From positions 11,793,501 through 11,857,500 of the forward strand of contig JAQISU010000210.1 of the NCBI GenBank assembly GCA_029339505.1: a stretch of DNA of 64,000 nt, given 5' to 3'. Shown piece by piece: positions 37,970-50,646 of the stretch (positions are counted from its first letter, which is position 1; every line of letters begins with the position of its first letter). The position numbers were made by a program, and so were the translations under genes. The notes under the pieces are model-generated. The model was not told the origin of the DNA, made no database searches, and worked only from the letters and a program-made list of their open reading frames with translations. Source of the stretch: Unio delphinus. Lineage: Eukaryota; Mollusca; Bivalvia; Unionida; Unionidae.

Positions 37970-39650
37970 TATCCAGTGCTAATAATATCTCAAGGCTGGA
38001 AAAATACATAAATTGGACAATAATTATTGGGGGTGGGGACAAACTGGAACTAGGTAATATCAAATGCTAATAATAGCCAAAGGCTTTAACAATACATCAT
38101 CATCAGTCTCTTGACCTATTGTGGTTAAACATCTGACCAGTTCCTTCCACTTGTCTCAATCATATGTGAATGCCTGTATCTCTATACCAAATTTTTCCTG
38201 GTCCATTCTTTGATGTCGCAGTCCCCGTTTTTTCGTCAACTTCTCCTTCCACCACCCTGGATGCTACCCTGCAGTACCGTTGTGGATAGACTGTTGGCTC
38301 TGGTGGTATGACCATACCATTTCAGCTTTCTCTTTTAGACTGGTAAGGTCTTAATATTGGCCTCTTTTTGTGCCTGATGGTGTTGTGCACTTCTTCATTT
38401 GTGATGTGGTCCATGTAAGAGATGCCAATGAAGGTTCTGTAGCGTCTCATTTCAGGTGCCTGGATTCTTCATTATAATTCTGCTGTGGTTCAGGCCTCAA
38501 ATTAATACAAAAGATTGAGATGACTAGTGCTCTCAATAATCTGATTTTAGTTTTCATACATATATTTTTGTCTCTCAAGCTTTGACATAGCTGCTGTTGT
38601 TTGTACTGCTCATGATAAAAGTTCTGCTCTTGATCCCACTTCAGTGATTATGGAACTAAGATATTTGAAATGGCCCGCTGTTTCCAGTTCTACTCTGTGA
38701 CATTAATATTGGCAAAGATTGATTTGTCACTGTTTTATCATTAGTTTTGTTTTCTCAGCGCTTATCTCCATGTCAGATCTGGAAAATGTTTCATCCAAGT
38801 TATTCACTGCCTGCCAACCCATCAATGTTGTCTGCAAAACCGACTGTCTTATTGTGGTTTTACAGAGCTTCGCTCTTGATATACTCTAAGTAGATGTTTA
38901 ACTCCAACTATTGTCTTGAATCATTCCCCACAGAACCTTGAGCATTTACTGCACTGGTAGCTTTGGCGTACAGATGCTTGATGGTATTGGTAAACTTTTG
39001 ACCCATGTTGTACTTCTTTATTGTAGCCCACATTTCTTCATGCTACTGTCAAAAGCCTTTTTTGAAATCTATGAATATATGATAGATGTCTTGTTGATGT
39101 TGCAAGTGCTTTTCACACAGAACACTGAGGTTAAAGATTTGTTCTGTTGTGCTTCTTCCACTCCAGATCCCTGCCAGTTTTTCAGAGATTATTTATTATG
39201 CTGGTAGTTTCAGTCTGTTCAAGATGATCTTCAGCATCACCTTACTTGCATGGCTGATAAAACTGATATTTCTGTAATTTTGGCACAGCTGGAGATTGCT
39301 TTTATGGGCGAGTGTTAAAATCAGTGACTGGGTCCACTATGTTTGCCATTAACCTGTCTGCCAGATCGTATTGCATATTTATGTTATCTGCTCTATCACT
39401 GATTCCCCCTCTCCTTCTTGATAAGTTCAGCTGGGATGTTGTCTACCCCAGCTGCCTTTCCATTGTTCAATGCTCTTATTGCTGATTCCACATCTTTGAG
39501 AATGGGGAAATCATCATCATTTGCGGAGTTTGGAACTTCAAGCACCTCTGGGTCTCCTGTAGACGGATGGTTTTAGTTCTTTACAATGCGCATTCCATCT
39601 TTCTGCAATGTCACTTGCTTCTGTGAGGCATTTTTCATTTTCAAGTAAAG
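37970..39650 (-). pseudogene. Decayed LINE: reverse-transcriptase and C-terminal fragments
   Basis: The minus strand near 39480-39420 reads AIRALNNGKAAGVDNIPAEL (the 'NNKAPGxDxIPAEL' start of LINE RT). Near 39080-39020 it has an ISKKAFDS-like block (RT motif A), and near 38330-38130 the 3' end with LKWYGHTTRA and WKELVRCL, the usual 'KW.GH..R ... WR.LV' tail. Many stops and frameshifts. 5' truncated and non-functional. Confidence 0.7.
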
Positions 39651-40110
39651 AGTAAAACAATATGCAACTTGTACAAAAATCAGTGGGGGCAGGGACGAAC
39701 TGTAGAAAGAAGTAATATGCTAATAATACCCCAAAACTTTAACAATATATCATTATCATCATCATCATTCTCTTGACCTAGTGTGGTCATTGAGACATTG
39801 TGTTGCCAAACATCTGACCAGTTCCCTCTACTTGTCTTGATCATGTGTGAATGGCTGTGTCCACAAAACGTTTCCTGATCTATTTTGTGATGTTGTCCGT
39901 GTACGTTTTTCTCTGTCTACCTCTCCTTTTGCCACTTTTGAAGCTGTTCTTCAGTACTGTTGTGGATAGAATGTTGCCTCTAGTGACATAACCATACCAT
40001 TTCAGTTTTCTCTTTTTGACAATAGGTCTTCATATTGGCTTACATTGTGCCTGATGGTGTTATGCACATCTTCATGTGCGATGTGCTCCATGTAAGCGAT
40101 GCCAAGGATA
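39650..40110 (-). pseudogene. Second copy of the LINE 3' end with flank
   Basis: 39650-40105 repeats 37970-38440 (for example GACCAGTTCC, ACCATACCATTTCAG, TTATGCACATCTTCAT) including the flank GTGGGGACAAACTG-like sequence. It is therefore a segmental duplication rather than an independent insertion. Confidence 0.7.
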
Positions 40111-40324
40111 ATAATTTAGTTTTAGGCTAGTTAGATGTATCTGAGATTTTATGATACTTTGACAAGTAAATAACATTTTTTTCTTTTTGTCTTAAATCAT
40201 CAAACTTCATGAAACAGTATGGCCCAAGTCCACTTGTTTTGTCTCCAATTGTGTAAAATAATAGTATTATGTCAGTTTCCAATGTGATGTAATATAATGT
40301 ACCATCCATGTATTGTGTTATTTT

Positions 40325-40800
40325 TGCATTATCAATAATTCGTGTCATTTTCCATCCATGCATTGCATCATTTTTATATTAATAATTCGTCATTTTCTTT
40401 CATTGCAGTGCATTGTTTTTGTAGTAATAATTTGTCATTTTCCATCCATGCATTGCTTTTTGTTTGTATTAATAATTTGTCATTTTCCATCCATGCATTG
40501 CATTGTGTTTGTATTAATAATTTGTCATTTCCTTCATTGAATTGCATTGTTTTCGTAGTAATAATTCGTCATTTTCCTTCATTGCATTGCTTTTATATTA
40601 ACAATTTGTCATTTACCTTCATTGCATTATCCTTACATTATCATTACATGGTGTCATTTTAAATCAATGAATTGCATTGTGTTTGCATCATCAATACAAG
40701 GTGTAATTTTCTATCCACGTGTTACATCATTTTTACATTATCAATAATTGGTGTACTTTTCTATCCACATATTGCATTGCAGGTTCATTATGAAAAAAAT
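40325..40800. repeat. About nine tandem copies of about 52 bp
   Basis: Unit TTTTCCATCCATGCATTGCA + TTGTTTTTGTATTAATAATT + TGTCA. The two plus-strand frames through it (HALHCVCINNLSF-type repeats) are translated repeat, not genes. Confidence 0.85.
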
Positions 40801-40899
40801 GCTCTTATCAGTGAAGTATACATCTAATACAACATGTGTAATTTGATAAAATAAAAACTGAAATCTTGGAAGACTATACAAATCATATCAGAAATATAG

Positions 40900-41265
40900 C
40901 ACACCTTCATTGCGAATATCACACCTTCATTGTGAACAAGACACCGTCATTGTGAATAAGACACCGTCATTGTGAATCAGACACCTTCAATGTGATTAGC
41001 ACACCTTCATTTTGAATAAGACACCTTCATAGTGAATAACACACCTTAATTGTGAATAGCACACCTTTATTATGAATAAGACATTTTCATTGTGAATAGC
41101 ACACATTTATTGTGAATAACACACCATCAATGTGAATAAGACACCTTCAATGTGATTAGCACACCTTCATTTTGAATAAGACATTTTCATCATGAATAAC
41201 ACACCTTTCATTGTGAATAGCACACCTTCATTGTGAATAACACACCATCATTATGAATTTCTGTA
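40900..41265. repeat. About 20-bp minisatellite, about 18 copies
   Basis: Unit CACACCTTCATTGTGAATAR with variants (ACACCGTCATTGTGAATAAG). 41265-42110 holds nothing I can identify. Confidence 0.85.
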
Positions 41266-42288
41266 TGCTATGCTGGGGTAGACTCAATTATTACATCATC
41301 AGCACATACCTGCCATACATAGCATAATGAATCTGGTAAATTACACCATGTTTTACTCGTAAAGAATTTCTCATGTCATATTTCGGAAAACATGATTTTC
41401 AGTAATCTTCAAAATCAGCAAATGCACTTTTAAATCATCTGGGATGCTTTTCACTTCAGTTTTCTTCTAAATTTGCACTCTCAAGCAGGATACGAGCTGA
41501 AACAATAACATACTTGTGTTCTTATTTAGCCTCTTCAATCTTCCCAGAATTTGAGTTAAACTCGCAGACACAGGAATGTCTCCATAATTCATCTATGACA
41601 TACAAGCCATAACAGTTTGGGCATGGTAAAAAGTCAGAAGCCGGACGCTCTTTATTAGGCCTCTTGACTCTGTAAATAGACTCCTACCCTGTTGTTCTCT
41701 TTCAGAACGGTTAGTTTGATTATCGTGGGCTCTTCCTTATGAACTGTAAGAAGATGTCTTGCATGCTTTAGAATACTTTGTTGGCAGACATGTCAGTACT
41801 GACATTTGTATTTTTCTTTGCTCCATCAACTCAAAAGAATAAGATAAATATTTAAAAGATGTTTAACAAAACTTATATACAACTATGTGATGCTATGTAT
41901 ATTTGAAACTTTAAGACTAAGAAAATATTTTTTACTTTGATATTAAGGCAATGTTCAATCTATAATTTAGCCAAGATTATAAAATCAATTTCGATGCATC
42001 CCATTTTAAGATGTTAACAATAGACCACCAAGAATTTGACAAGCAACATGTGTATATAAAGCTATAATTGGAATAGATAAGAAACAGAGCTATACTATTT
42101 ACCGTATACAGTGGTTACACATATAGACAACATGTATTCATGATACATCATGTGATACATACATTTGAACTACTAGTGGGTATATACAATATATTCATGA
42201 TACATCATTGTGATAAATACGTTGGAACTACTTGTTTGTTTGATTAGGATTTTTAATGTAGCTTTAACAATTTTTCAATCATATCGCT

Positions 42289-42876
42289 ATGATGTCTGCA
42301 GTGAGGCAGTTTATAGTCATGTCTACCACTGGGGCATCATGCCACAGACATAATCCTAAAACAAGAACAGAGTTTGCATCAAAATTTAATATCCCCGTCA
42401 AAGATATTCCATCATTCAAACTACCAGGATATAACGTACCAGAACTAAAAAAACTTCTCAGTGACACCATCGATATTGGTTTTAAAATAATTCATGATGC
42501 GTGGAAGAAATTGCAACCACCACCAACTATCCTGACACATAATAATGACCCAGAAGGCGGTGGTAGACATATTGCTCCATTCAACGTGAATATATCCACG
42601 GTGATAGTGCTCAATTTAGTATGTGATGTTATCGTAGGAAGCTATCAAATAAATCTCGAACGATCAAATCAAGCTCAGCAGGGATATATTCTGTATTCAT
42701 TTGCACCAATAGCCCCTCGAGGATTTCTAATTATTGAGTCTCCGATGAATCCAGTCTATATGCGGTGTCATAATGATTCGCTAGCAAGAATTAATTTCAA
42801 ACTCGTTGACCAGTCCAATAATCTGATTGATCTACAAGGTGAGGTTCTACAAAATATTCTGTTTGTAAAGTCCTAA
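42289..42876 (+). pseudogene. Polinton penton/spike-like protein, copy B, fused to antisense SINE codons
   Basis: Open frame of 195 codons. The first about 21 come from antisense SINE sequence. From 42352 the frame is viral and open to TAA: LPGYNVPELKKLLSDTIDIG, NNDPEGGGRHIAP, VNISTVIVLNLVCDVIVGSY, LYSFAPIAPRGFLIIESPMN and INFKLVDQSNNLIDLQGE. It is the same C-terminal block as copies A and C, and the best preserved of the three. The N-terminal half of the gene (lattice/LGW part) is missing. Whether it is transcribed is unknown. Confidence 0.65.
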
Positions 42877-43122
42877 AAGAATTATTAACCCATAGCAGCA
42901 GACATCGAGATGAGACGTTTTTCGATTAAATGATGAAAACGCGTACTGAGTATAATTTCGCGCAAATTCATGTTTTGAGCAAGAAATCAATAAGTTCCCA
43001 CCAAGGACTTATTTTTTTTTTGGGTTGAAAAAGAGGGCTTCATATAAAATCTCTAGTTTTTTTTTGGAAATTTAAGATAAATGATGTCTCGAACAAATGT
43101 AGGATTCGCCCCCTCTGCTGCT
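42877..43122. other. Remainder of the insert in the SINE
   Basis: Non-coding sequence downstream of copy B with two T runs (43010-43020, 43059-43066), ending CGCCCCCTCTGCTGCT at the SINE junction. Probably 3' flank of the spike gene or the end of the inserted element. Confidence 0.4.
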
Positions 43123-43320
43123 CATGATGTCCCACCCAGTCACATTATCCTGACACCAGGCCAACCAGTCCTAACACTAACCTCTTAATGCTGAACGTCA
43201 AGCGAGGCAGCTGTTAGTACCATTTTTGTAAGTCTTTGGTATGACTCGGCCGGGGATCGAACCCACGACCTCCCGCTTCGGCGGAGGATGCTCTAACCAC
43301 TAGGCCACCGGAGCGGTTTA

Positions 43321-43475
43321 ATTTGAACTACTAGTAAGATGGCTGCACACCAGATACTTGATTATGATAAATTGGAAATACTACTAGCTGACGTCAAACA
43401 GCACACACTTGTGATACATTATTCCGTTAAATACGTTTATTTTACTAGAAGTGTATATCATGCCAACTCATCGAA
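43321..43475. repeat. Diverged copy of 37640-37790
   Basis: Shared blocks: GATACTTGATT, AAATACTACTA, AGCACACACTTGTGATACAT and TAGAAGTGTAYATCATGCCA. With 42110-42235 on the other side of the SINE, this shows that the SINE entered a duplicate of the 117-bp repeat region. Confidence 0.75.
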
Positions 43476-43579
43476 ACCAGACATTTTAAAATGTAACTAA
43501 TATCATACTCGGATGGCTCTCAACATTCAGAGGTTAGCGTTAGAACTGGCTGAACTGATGTCAAGATAATATGTGATAT

Positions 43580-45420
43580 ATGCAACATAATTTCTCACGC
43601 CTCTTACAGTAGAGAAAGTTTTAAGAAAATTCGTCCAGCCGATTTTGAGAAACCTGCAACTAGTGAAAGGACCTCGAGCAGATCACATGCCGTTTGATGA
43701 TATATATGTATATATATGTGGTCCATTGCATCCCCTCTGTATGCTCTTGACGTGAATGATATTTTATCTCTAGGAAATAGGTTCCAGCTACGAAAGAAGT
43801 CCTGACGAATTCCGTGGAGACGAAAAAGTCTAAAAAGGGTCGCCTGGGGTGGGTGGGGGTATCATAAAATATGCCAATGTTACTATACGGTATCAATAGT
43901 TTGTAATCATGGGAACCTTACTTAGAGAATTTTGATTTCAACGCCTCTTACAAGTCCCGTTTCTAACAGTAGAGAAAGTTTCAGGAAAATTCGATGAGCC
44001 GATTTCGAGAAACATGCAACTAAAGATAGAACATCGAGCAGATCACATGCCGTTAGATTATATACATGTATATGGTCCATTGCGTCCCCTCTGTATACTC
44101 TTGACATGAATGATATTATATCTCTAGGAAATAGGGTGCACCTACGAAAGAAGTCCTGACGAATTAGGTGGAGACGAAACAGCCAAAAAGAGCGCCTTAT
44201 TTTGAAGGGGGTATGAAAAATCATGCAAATTTTACTACACGGTATTAATAGTTTGTACTCATGGGAACCTTACTTAGAGAATTTTGAGTTCAACGCCTCT
44301 TACACTGTTTCGAAAAAAGACCCATTTCTAACAGTGGAGAAAGGTTTAAGAAAATTCGTCGATCCGATTTCGAGAAACCTGCAACTAAAGAAAGTAGCAC
44401 GATCAGATCACATGCCGTTAGATTATATACATTTATATATATGTCTTCCATTGCGTCCCCTCTGTATACTATTGACATGAATGATATTTTATCTCTAGGA
44501 AATAAGGTCCACCTACGAAAGAAGCCCTGACGAATTTCGTGGAGACGAAACAGCAAAAAAGGGACGCCTCTGGGTGGGTGGGTGGGGTGGGAGTATAACA
44601 AATCATCCCAAAGTTACTAAAATGTATCAATAGTTTGTACTCATGGGAACGTTACTTAGAGAATTTTGATTTCAACGCATCTTACACTGTTTCGAAACAA
44701 GTCCCATTTCTAACAGTAGAGAAAGTTTTAAGAAATGTCGAGCCGATTTCGAGAAACATGCAACTAAAGAAAGGATCTCCTTCAGATCACATACCGTTAG
44801 ATTATATATATGTATATATATATGTGGTCCATTGCGTCCCCTCTGTATACTCTTGACATGAATGATACTTGATCTCTAGGAAATAGGGTCCACCTACGAA
44901 AGTACTCCTGACGAATTTCGTGGAGACGAAACAGTCAAAAAAGGGGCGCCTTAGGGGATACGGGGTATGAAAAATCATGTCAGTGTTAGTAAACGGTATC
45001 AATAGTTTGTACTCATGGGGACCTTACTTAGAGAATTTTGATTTCAACGCTTCTTACACTTTTTCGAAAAAAGACCCATTTCTAACAATAGAGAAAGTTC
45101 TAAGAAAATTCGTTGAGCAGATTTCGAGAAAACTGCAACTAAAGACAGGACCTCCTTCAGATCACATGCCGTTAGATTATATACATGTATATATATATGT
45201 TTTCATTGCGTCCCCTCTGTATACTATTGACATGAATGATATTTTATCTCTAGGAAATATTGTCCACCTACGAAAGAAGTCCTGACGAATTTCTTAGAGA
45301 CGAAACAGCTAAAAAAATGGGCGCCTTAGGGGGTACGGGGTATGAAAAATCATGCCAATGTTACAAACGGTGTCAATAGTTTGTACTCATGGGAACCTTA
45401 CTTAGATAATTTTGAATTCG
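43580..45420. repeat. Five tandem copies of about 360-385 bp
   Basis: CAGATCACATGCCGTT-type anchors at about 43678, 44039, 44405, 44789 and 45161. Each unit contains TCTAACAGTAGAGAAAGTTT, CATTGCGTCCCCTCTGTATA, ATGAATGATATTTTATCTCT and AGTCCTGACGAATTTCGTGG. Short frames on both strands recur once per unit and carry stops; they are not convincing genes. Confidence 0.9.
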
Positions 45421-45670
45421 ATGAAGGTGTTATGGACACCCTTGTCGCAGTCGGGTTAGAAATTATAAATCAATGAATGAACTGAGTAATAGTTATTGAT
45501 TTTTTATATCTTGTTTATGATTTTCGTTACTGAAATCGGCATGGGGGTACAAACAAAGGGAGATATAGCCTCAGACTATAGTTTTGCACTGTTCTTGCAA
45601 TTATTTTAATCAATCCATGATATACTTGATCCCTTGCACTTGAAAGGACTTTTATTCACCATATGATTTG

Positions 45671-45841
<171 letters not shown>

Positions 45842-46959
45842 TATGCACACACGTATTTGAAAGTTATACATAACGTTAATGCTGCATCAAAGTACAAGTA
45901 TGACAGTACATGGAAATGTGCCTCTTTGTTTTAACATATTGGTCTTAAATAATACAAAATGAATCGTTATAAAAGGCTATTACAGTCATTATCGAGTAGC
46001 GTTAGAAAAGTAGACTAGACCGACACGAGAAGAGACAGAAATGTTATGGTATAAATAAACACTGGATATTTGGGACAAATCGGGTTGTAGTGCATACCGT
46101 GGATTGGTTTGAATTTTAAAAAGTGTTCAATAATATAATGCTTCATGTGTCGAGGAAGTAAAATTCAATAGAGGGTAATGTATATGGTAATGTGGTATAA
46201 CGATTACAATTGCGCAAACCGGGAGATATAATTTCTAACCTGACTGTGACCAGAGTGGCCATAAAACTGGATTTGTCTGCGCCTTTCATGCCTAACGGAC
46301 TTTCCGTAACAACACGCCGCTTATCTCTTACGCTTAGCAACAGAGACGGAAAACAGACCTTTTGCTGAAATGTAATTTGCTTAAAAATAAAGCTTCCTAC
46401 GCAAATAAAAAATAAAAGCGTGATAACGCCTAACCGAAGCCTCTGACCGAGACTTACTCTAATTAGATTAGTTTATTTTGTAACTTTATCCGTCGTTAGT
46501 GTATTTTAAATTTGTATATATGTTCGTTTTCACATAGAACGTGTCATTGCAATCGCGCCCTCTATTTTGCTATTATCCAAATATTCTATCAAAACCATTA
46601 CGATATCGCGATCGAGGATCATGTAAATGTATCATTATAAAACTGTGTCGGGTAACTTGCGCGAGTGAAACGTTTTTGAACTTAATTATATCCATGTTAC
46701 CACTACAACAGGTTTATTCAATATTTCACCGAATATGTGTATCGACTCCATTAAACACAGCTTATATAGTACAGTTATCTGTGATCACTGAAGATATTTG
46801 TGTATATCGGTGAGTAACATAAATCATATGTGTTTTTGTGCCTTCCTCGAGAAAATATTCGTAATATTATATATTGTTTCTCCATCATCACATCATCGTA
46901 TACTACACGATTATTAATAGTTAACAGAAGCTACATTACCCAATATTTAATTCCCCGTT

Positions 46960-47413
46960 TATAATGTAAAAAAAGTCTCAATGATGTCATCGATGAATAT
47001 ATTTTATTGATACGCGACGTATGGGAAATTAGACCTATCTCCGATTATCAAATGTCCAAGGTATATATCTCCGATATAATAATTCCCCAGATGGAACAGG
47101 TAGACATGTCTCACCTGGTAATGTTGATATAACCTCGATGATCTATGTGAATCTTTCATGTGATATCATCGATGGAAGTTATAAAACAAATATACAGAAT
47201 TATCAAATCAAGCGGCTCTAGTTATATTTTATATAATTTTTCCCCACAAGTATCTCCGGGAAGTTGGATCATACAAACTCCAATCAATCAAGTATATTTA
47301 GCGTGTAATAATAATTGGATAACAAAAATAATTGTAAACTCGTTGATCAAAATTTTAACTTGATTGATTTATCAGACGAGTAACTACAAATTACTCTTGA
47401 TATGAGATCGTAA
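46960..47413 (+). pseudogene. Polinton penton/spike-like protein, copy C
   Basis: Aligned with copy B through shifting frames: a GTGRHVSPGNVD-like block near 47095-47130, MIYVNLSCDIIDGSYK-like near 47140-47180, then YILYNFSPQVSPGSWIIQTP near 47225-47285 and DLSDE-like near the TAA at 47411. At least three frame breaks. This marks the left part of the second Polinton region, on the opposite strand to copy A. Confidence 0.65.
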
Positions 47414-47479
47414 AAAAATCAATAATAATTAAACTAACAACGCTGTTATAATAATGTACCATTACGTGAAGTTATATAT

Positions 47480-47795
47480 GTGTGATTAAATAAAACTTGA
47501 GGACGCCATCAGAGCTTCATTCGCAAATTCTATCACAGTTTAAACACGTCGTTGATGAATTCGGTAATGATCGTTTCCTGCTAACAGAACGCCATGGAGA
47601 ACAACTTCAGCGTGATCAAGTAACAATTATTACATGTACCCGCGATCAGATCTTAAATTATGCTCATTCGTATATATCTCTGGACCATCTCAAAGAAATT
47701 TTATAGAGATACAAAACCAGCCGATATCAAGAGTATCGTCGAAGATCTCGCCAAGGAAATAATTCAAATCTTCACTGAAAATGTCAAGTAAATTT
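47480..47795 (+). pseudogene. Hypothetical Polinton-region gene
   Basis: Frame 47497-47706 (RTPSELHSQILSQFKHVVDE, VTIITCTRDQILNYAHSYIS) continues after a shift with KPADIKSIVEDLAKEIIQIF to about 47790. Helical, no recognised family. Same direction as copy C. Confidence 0.35.
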
Positions 47796-48504
47796 AAATG
47801 ATTTCAACGATTACTGATTATAATTAAGACCATGATTTTTTATTTCTGTGATTACCGCTGGAAATTCTATCCCGTTATTTCCACTATAATTTATTTTCCA
47901 AATTTGTATCGCGGATATATATGGACATAGACCACAATTAATTTTACTATATGTTCTCTACATATATTTCTCAGTACTGACCTTTCCACAGTGTGACAAT
48001 CAATACAAATCATATGTTAATTTAAAATACCTCCAAAGATGACTTCACAGTGAAATTCTTGTCAAGGGTTGATAGGCATTTTTTTGAGCTGATGCACTGT
48101 AAACAGAGCAGCATGTAAACATAACACATATTTCACTTCCGAATCATCATCAAGGCCTTATTACTCCATGTGCACTGTCGCCAAATTACACACTGACATC
48201 CACTCTCTCTGCTCATATTCTCAAGAATAAAGAATTACTTTTAGATCCCTACCAAATATGCATCAATATAACTCTTCTATCACCACCAAAATGAGAGAGG
48301 AAAAAATGTTCTAAAAATAGACTGGAACTACATTCGTGGGTACTGAACTGGAAGTATTAATTGTGGTGTGATTCCATATGAGAGTTCTAGCTTATCTTAC
48401 CGCCGATGACGAAAATAAAAATAATAGCGTTGTACGGGGTTTAATGACTCGTCGGGATCGCCACCGAGTACAAAATATGACTATCCAGGTTGTATAAAAT
48501 AAAA

Positions 48505-48842
48505 GGCAAAAGAACCAGTTTCCGCTATAGCTTAGATTCCGCTGAAAAATTCCGCGAGGCTCAACAGCAATACCGAGCGAACAGACGAAACGAGAAGATA
48601 AAAAAATGATTACTCAGTTAAACGCGTTGCGAGATCAATAACGGATGACCGCGGAGAAAACCGTGGCTGATTACCAACTTGAAATATCCCCGTTGAAGCG
48701 CGCCAACGAGGGATATTATAACATCATCGTGGATTTACAAGCGTGCAACAACGAGTACGCGACCGAGGTAACTAAGCAAAAACAACATAATAAAGTGTTA
48801 ACAGATCACGTAAAAAATTTATTACGGCGAGTAATGATTTGA
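48505..48842 (+). pseudogene. Coiled-coil protein, frameshifted
   Basis: Adjacent frames give AEKFREAQQQYRANRRNEKI, then MTAEKTVADYQLEISPLKRA, DLQACNNEYATEVTKQKQHN and DHVKNLLRR. The heptad-like charged pattern indicates a coiled coil of over 100 residues. GC content and codon use (GCG, CGC) differ from the AT-rich surroundings, suggesting recently active viral-type coding. Function unknown; perhaps a scaffold or minor virion protein. Confidence 0.4.
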
Positions 48843-49369
48843 GCGCTAAAACAACAAAAAAGAAATACGATATAGAACTCGACCGAGAAATGAAAAGAAG
48901 CGATCAAGATCTCAGACCACCAAAAGGAAGTTTCGTCCTTAATCCAGAAATATCTTCTCGAACTCTTCCATTATAACCTTTTGTCGTCGTCGCTCCGCGG
49001 AAACATCCTTGATGTCATCGGATATCTTTTTGATAAGTTTTGAAACCGGTACAAGCAATTTCAATTTATCATAATTTCAATAAACAATTTTATCTCGCTC
49101 TTCCGACATTTTTTCATGATCCTATACTCGTTTCTATGCGATTGTATACCACTATCTTGCATCGTTGTAACACCTTTGTATTCCTCGGTGATGAATTCAC
49201 TGGTGAATATTTTATTAACACCGAATATATTTCTTATTCTGTCAAGTTCAATTATTAAAATGCGATATTTTCGTCGTTCATATACCTATAGGAAATTTTA
49301 CTGCCTTTCCTCTGAAGGAATTACAGTTAGTGTAACACTCGAGCTCTCTAGCATTCAAGACACAAGACA

Positions 49370-49475
49370 TCGAGCAGAAGAGAGGGTGGACAGACCAAGT
49401 TTTCAAATAAAAATAAGGCTGCTACTGAAACCGAAACTATTTCAGACAAACGGAAACTATTTCAAACCAATATTG
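49370..49475. repeat. Candidate left inverted repeat of the second Polinton
   Basis: GGGTGGACAGACC is followed by repeated GAAACTATTTCA (CCGAAACTATTTCAGACAAA, CGGAAACTATTTCAAACCAA). The complementary arrangement is at 56950-57085. Weak evidence because identity beyond these motifs fades. Confidence 0.4.
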
Positions 49476-49734
49476 TTTGGCAAGGACATATCTATTATTT
49501 TGAGTGCCATCATCAAGATCATGAAATTCAGAGAGAATCTGATTACAATCTAATTTATCTGATTATTGCAATCCTTGATTTTTCAAATTTGAAATCTCAA
49601 TTATAATGCTATTCATATTTTCGAAATTCATTATATGAAATATTATATATCTAATAAAAAATAGGGGTCAATTTTGACCCAGTTTTCATTTTTGATATTT
49701 ACATATTTATATTTTTACATATTTGATATATAGG

Positions 49735-50035
49735 ACATACACAGCCTTTACCTCTGTTTTTGGGGAAGGTATGTAAGGCACACATATTTAATTAAGGACA
49801 TACACAGCCTTTACCTCTGTTTTTGGAGAAGGTATGTAAGGTACACATACTTAATTAAAAGCATACACAGCCTTTACCTCTGTTTTTGGATAAGGTATGT
49901 AAGGCGCACATAATTAAGGACAAACACAGCCTTTACCTCTGTTTTTAGAGAATTTATGTAAGGCACACATACATAATTAAGAACATACACAGCCTTTACC
50001 TCTGTTTTTGGAGAAGGTATGTAAGGCACACATAC
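49735..50035. repeat. Five tandem copies of about 62 bp
   Basis: Unit GACATACACAGCCTTTACCT + CTGTTTTTGGAGAAGGTATG + TAAGGCACACATACTTAATT. A diverged doubling of about 62 bp follows at 50045-50155 (CAGATTACCTAATCTGTACG + ACAACAGTTTAGCGAAA). Confidence 0.9.
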
Positions 50036-50646
50036 ATGATGATATATATCAGATTACCTAATCTGTACGACAACAGTTTAGCGAAATCCAATGAATGACT
50101 ACAGCCTATCAGATTACCTATTCTGTACGACAACAGTTTAGCGAAACCCATTAAGGCTTTGTTTGATATACAAATAGGACAATACACAAGGGCTGTTCTA
50201 CTTTTAACTGAAACAACCATACCCCCAACAAAATGACTCCGGCTTGAATGCAAAAACACATTCACACCATGTGACGGTGTGTGACGTATGGTGGTTTCAC
50301 GGTTTGAATTCTGAATGGCTTAAAGCCCCAATTATTATATAGAAAAACCTTGCGATCGGTACCGTCGACAATAATACCTGCCACGAGATTCGAAATAGGG
50401 GCCCCAGGACGAGATCCCAATTTTGTATGGCATACACTTGTGTTCGTAATCTACAAGTCTATAATTTTGAATACGATATATGTGAATGTGAACCACACAG
50501 AAAAAGCCATTTAGTCATCGAAAAATCCCATTGAGACCCGTGACTACAACAAAAGAGTTATCGTTAATTCAAAACTACACACACAAACCGACACGAGTTA
50601 TTCCCCTTGGTGTTACATATAACAATTCAGATGTAAACGAATCGAA

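Larger units (their letters stand above)
42236..43320 (-). mobile_element. SINE (minus strand) interrupted by Polinton DNA
   Basis: 43123-43320 is the complement of the SINE head and middle (tRNA-like ACTAGG/CCACCGGAGC end, GTCACATTATCCTGACACCA), and 42236-42351 is the complement of its tail (GATTAGGATTTTTAATGTAG, CATCATGCCACAGACAT). Compared with the intact SINE at 21665, the break falls just after ACATCATG and about four bases (CTAC) are missing. The insert is 42352-43122. Confidence 0.85.

Noticed and set aside
40313..40662. Two overlapping repeat-peptide frames
   Set aside because: Translation of the 52-bp array in two frames at once.
43660..45285. Several 66-103 codon frames on both strands
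   Set aside because: They recur with the 370-bp tandem unit, carry stops in neighbouring units and show no domain.
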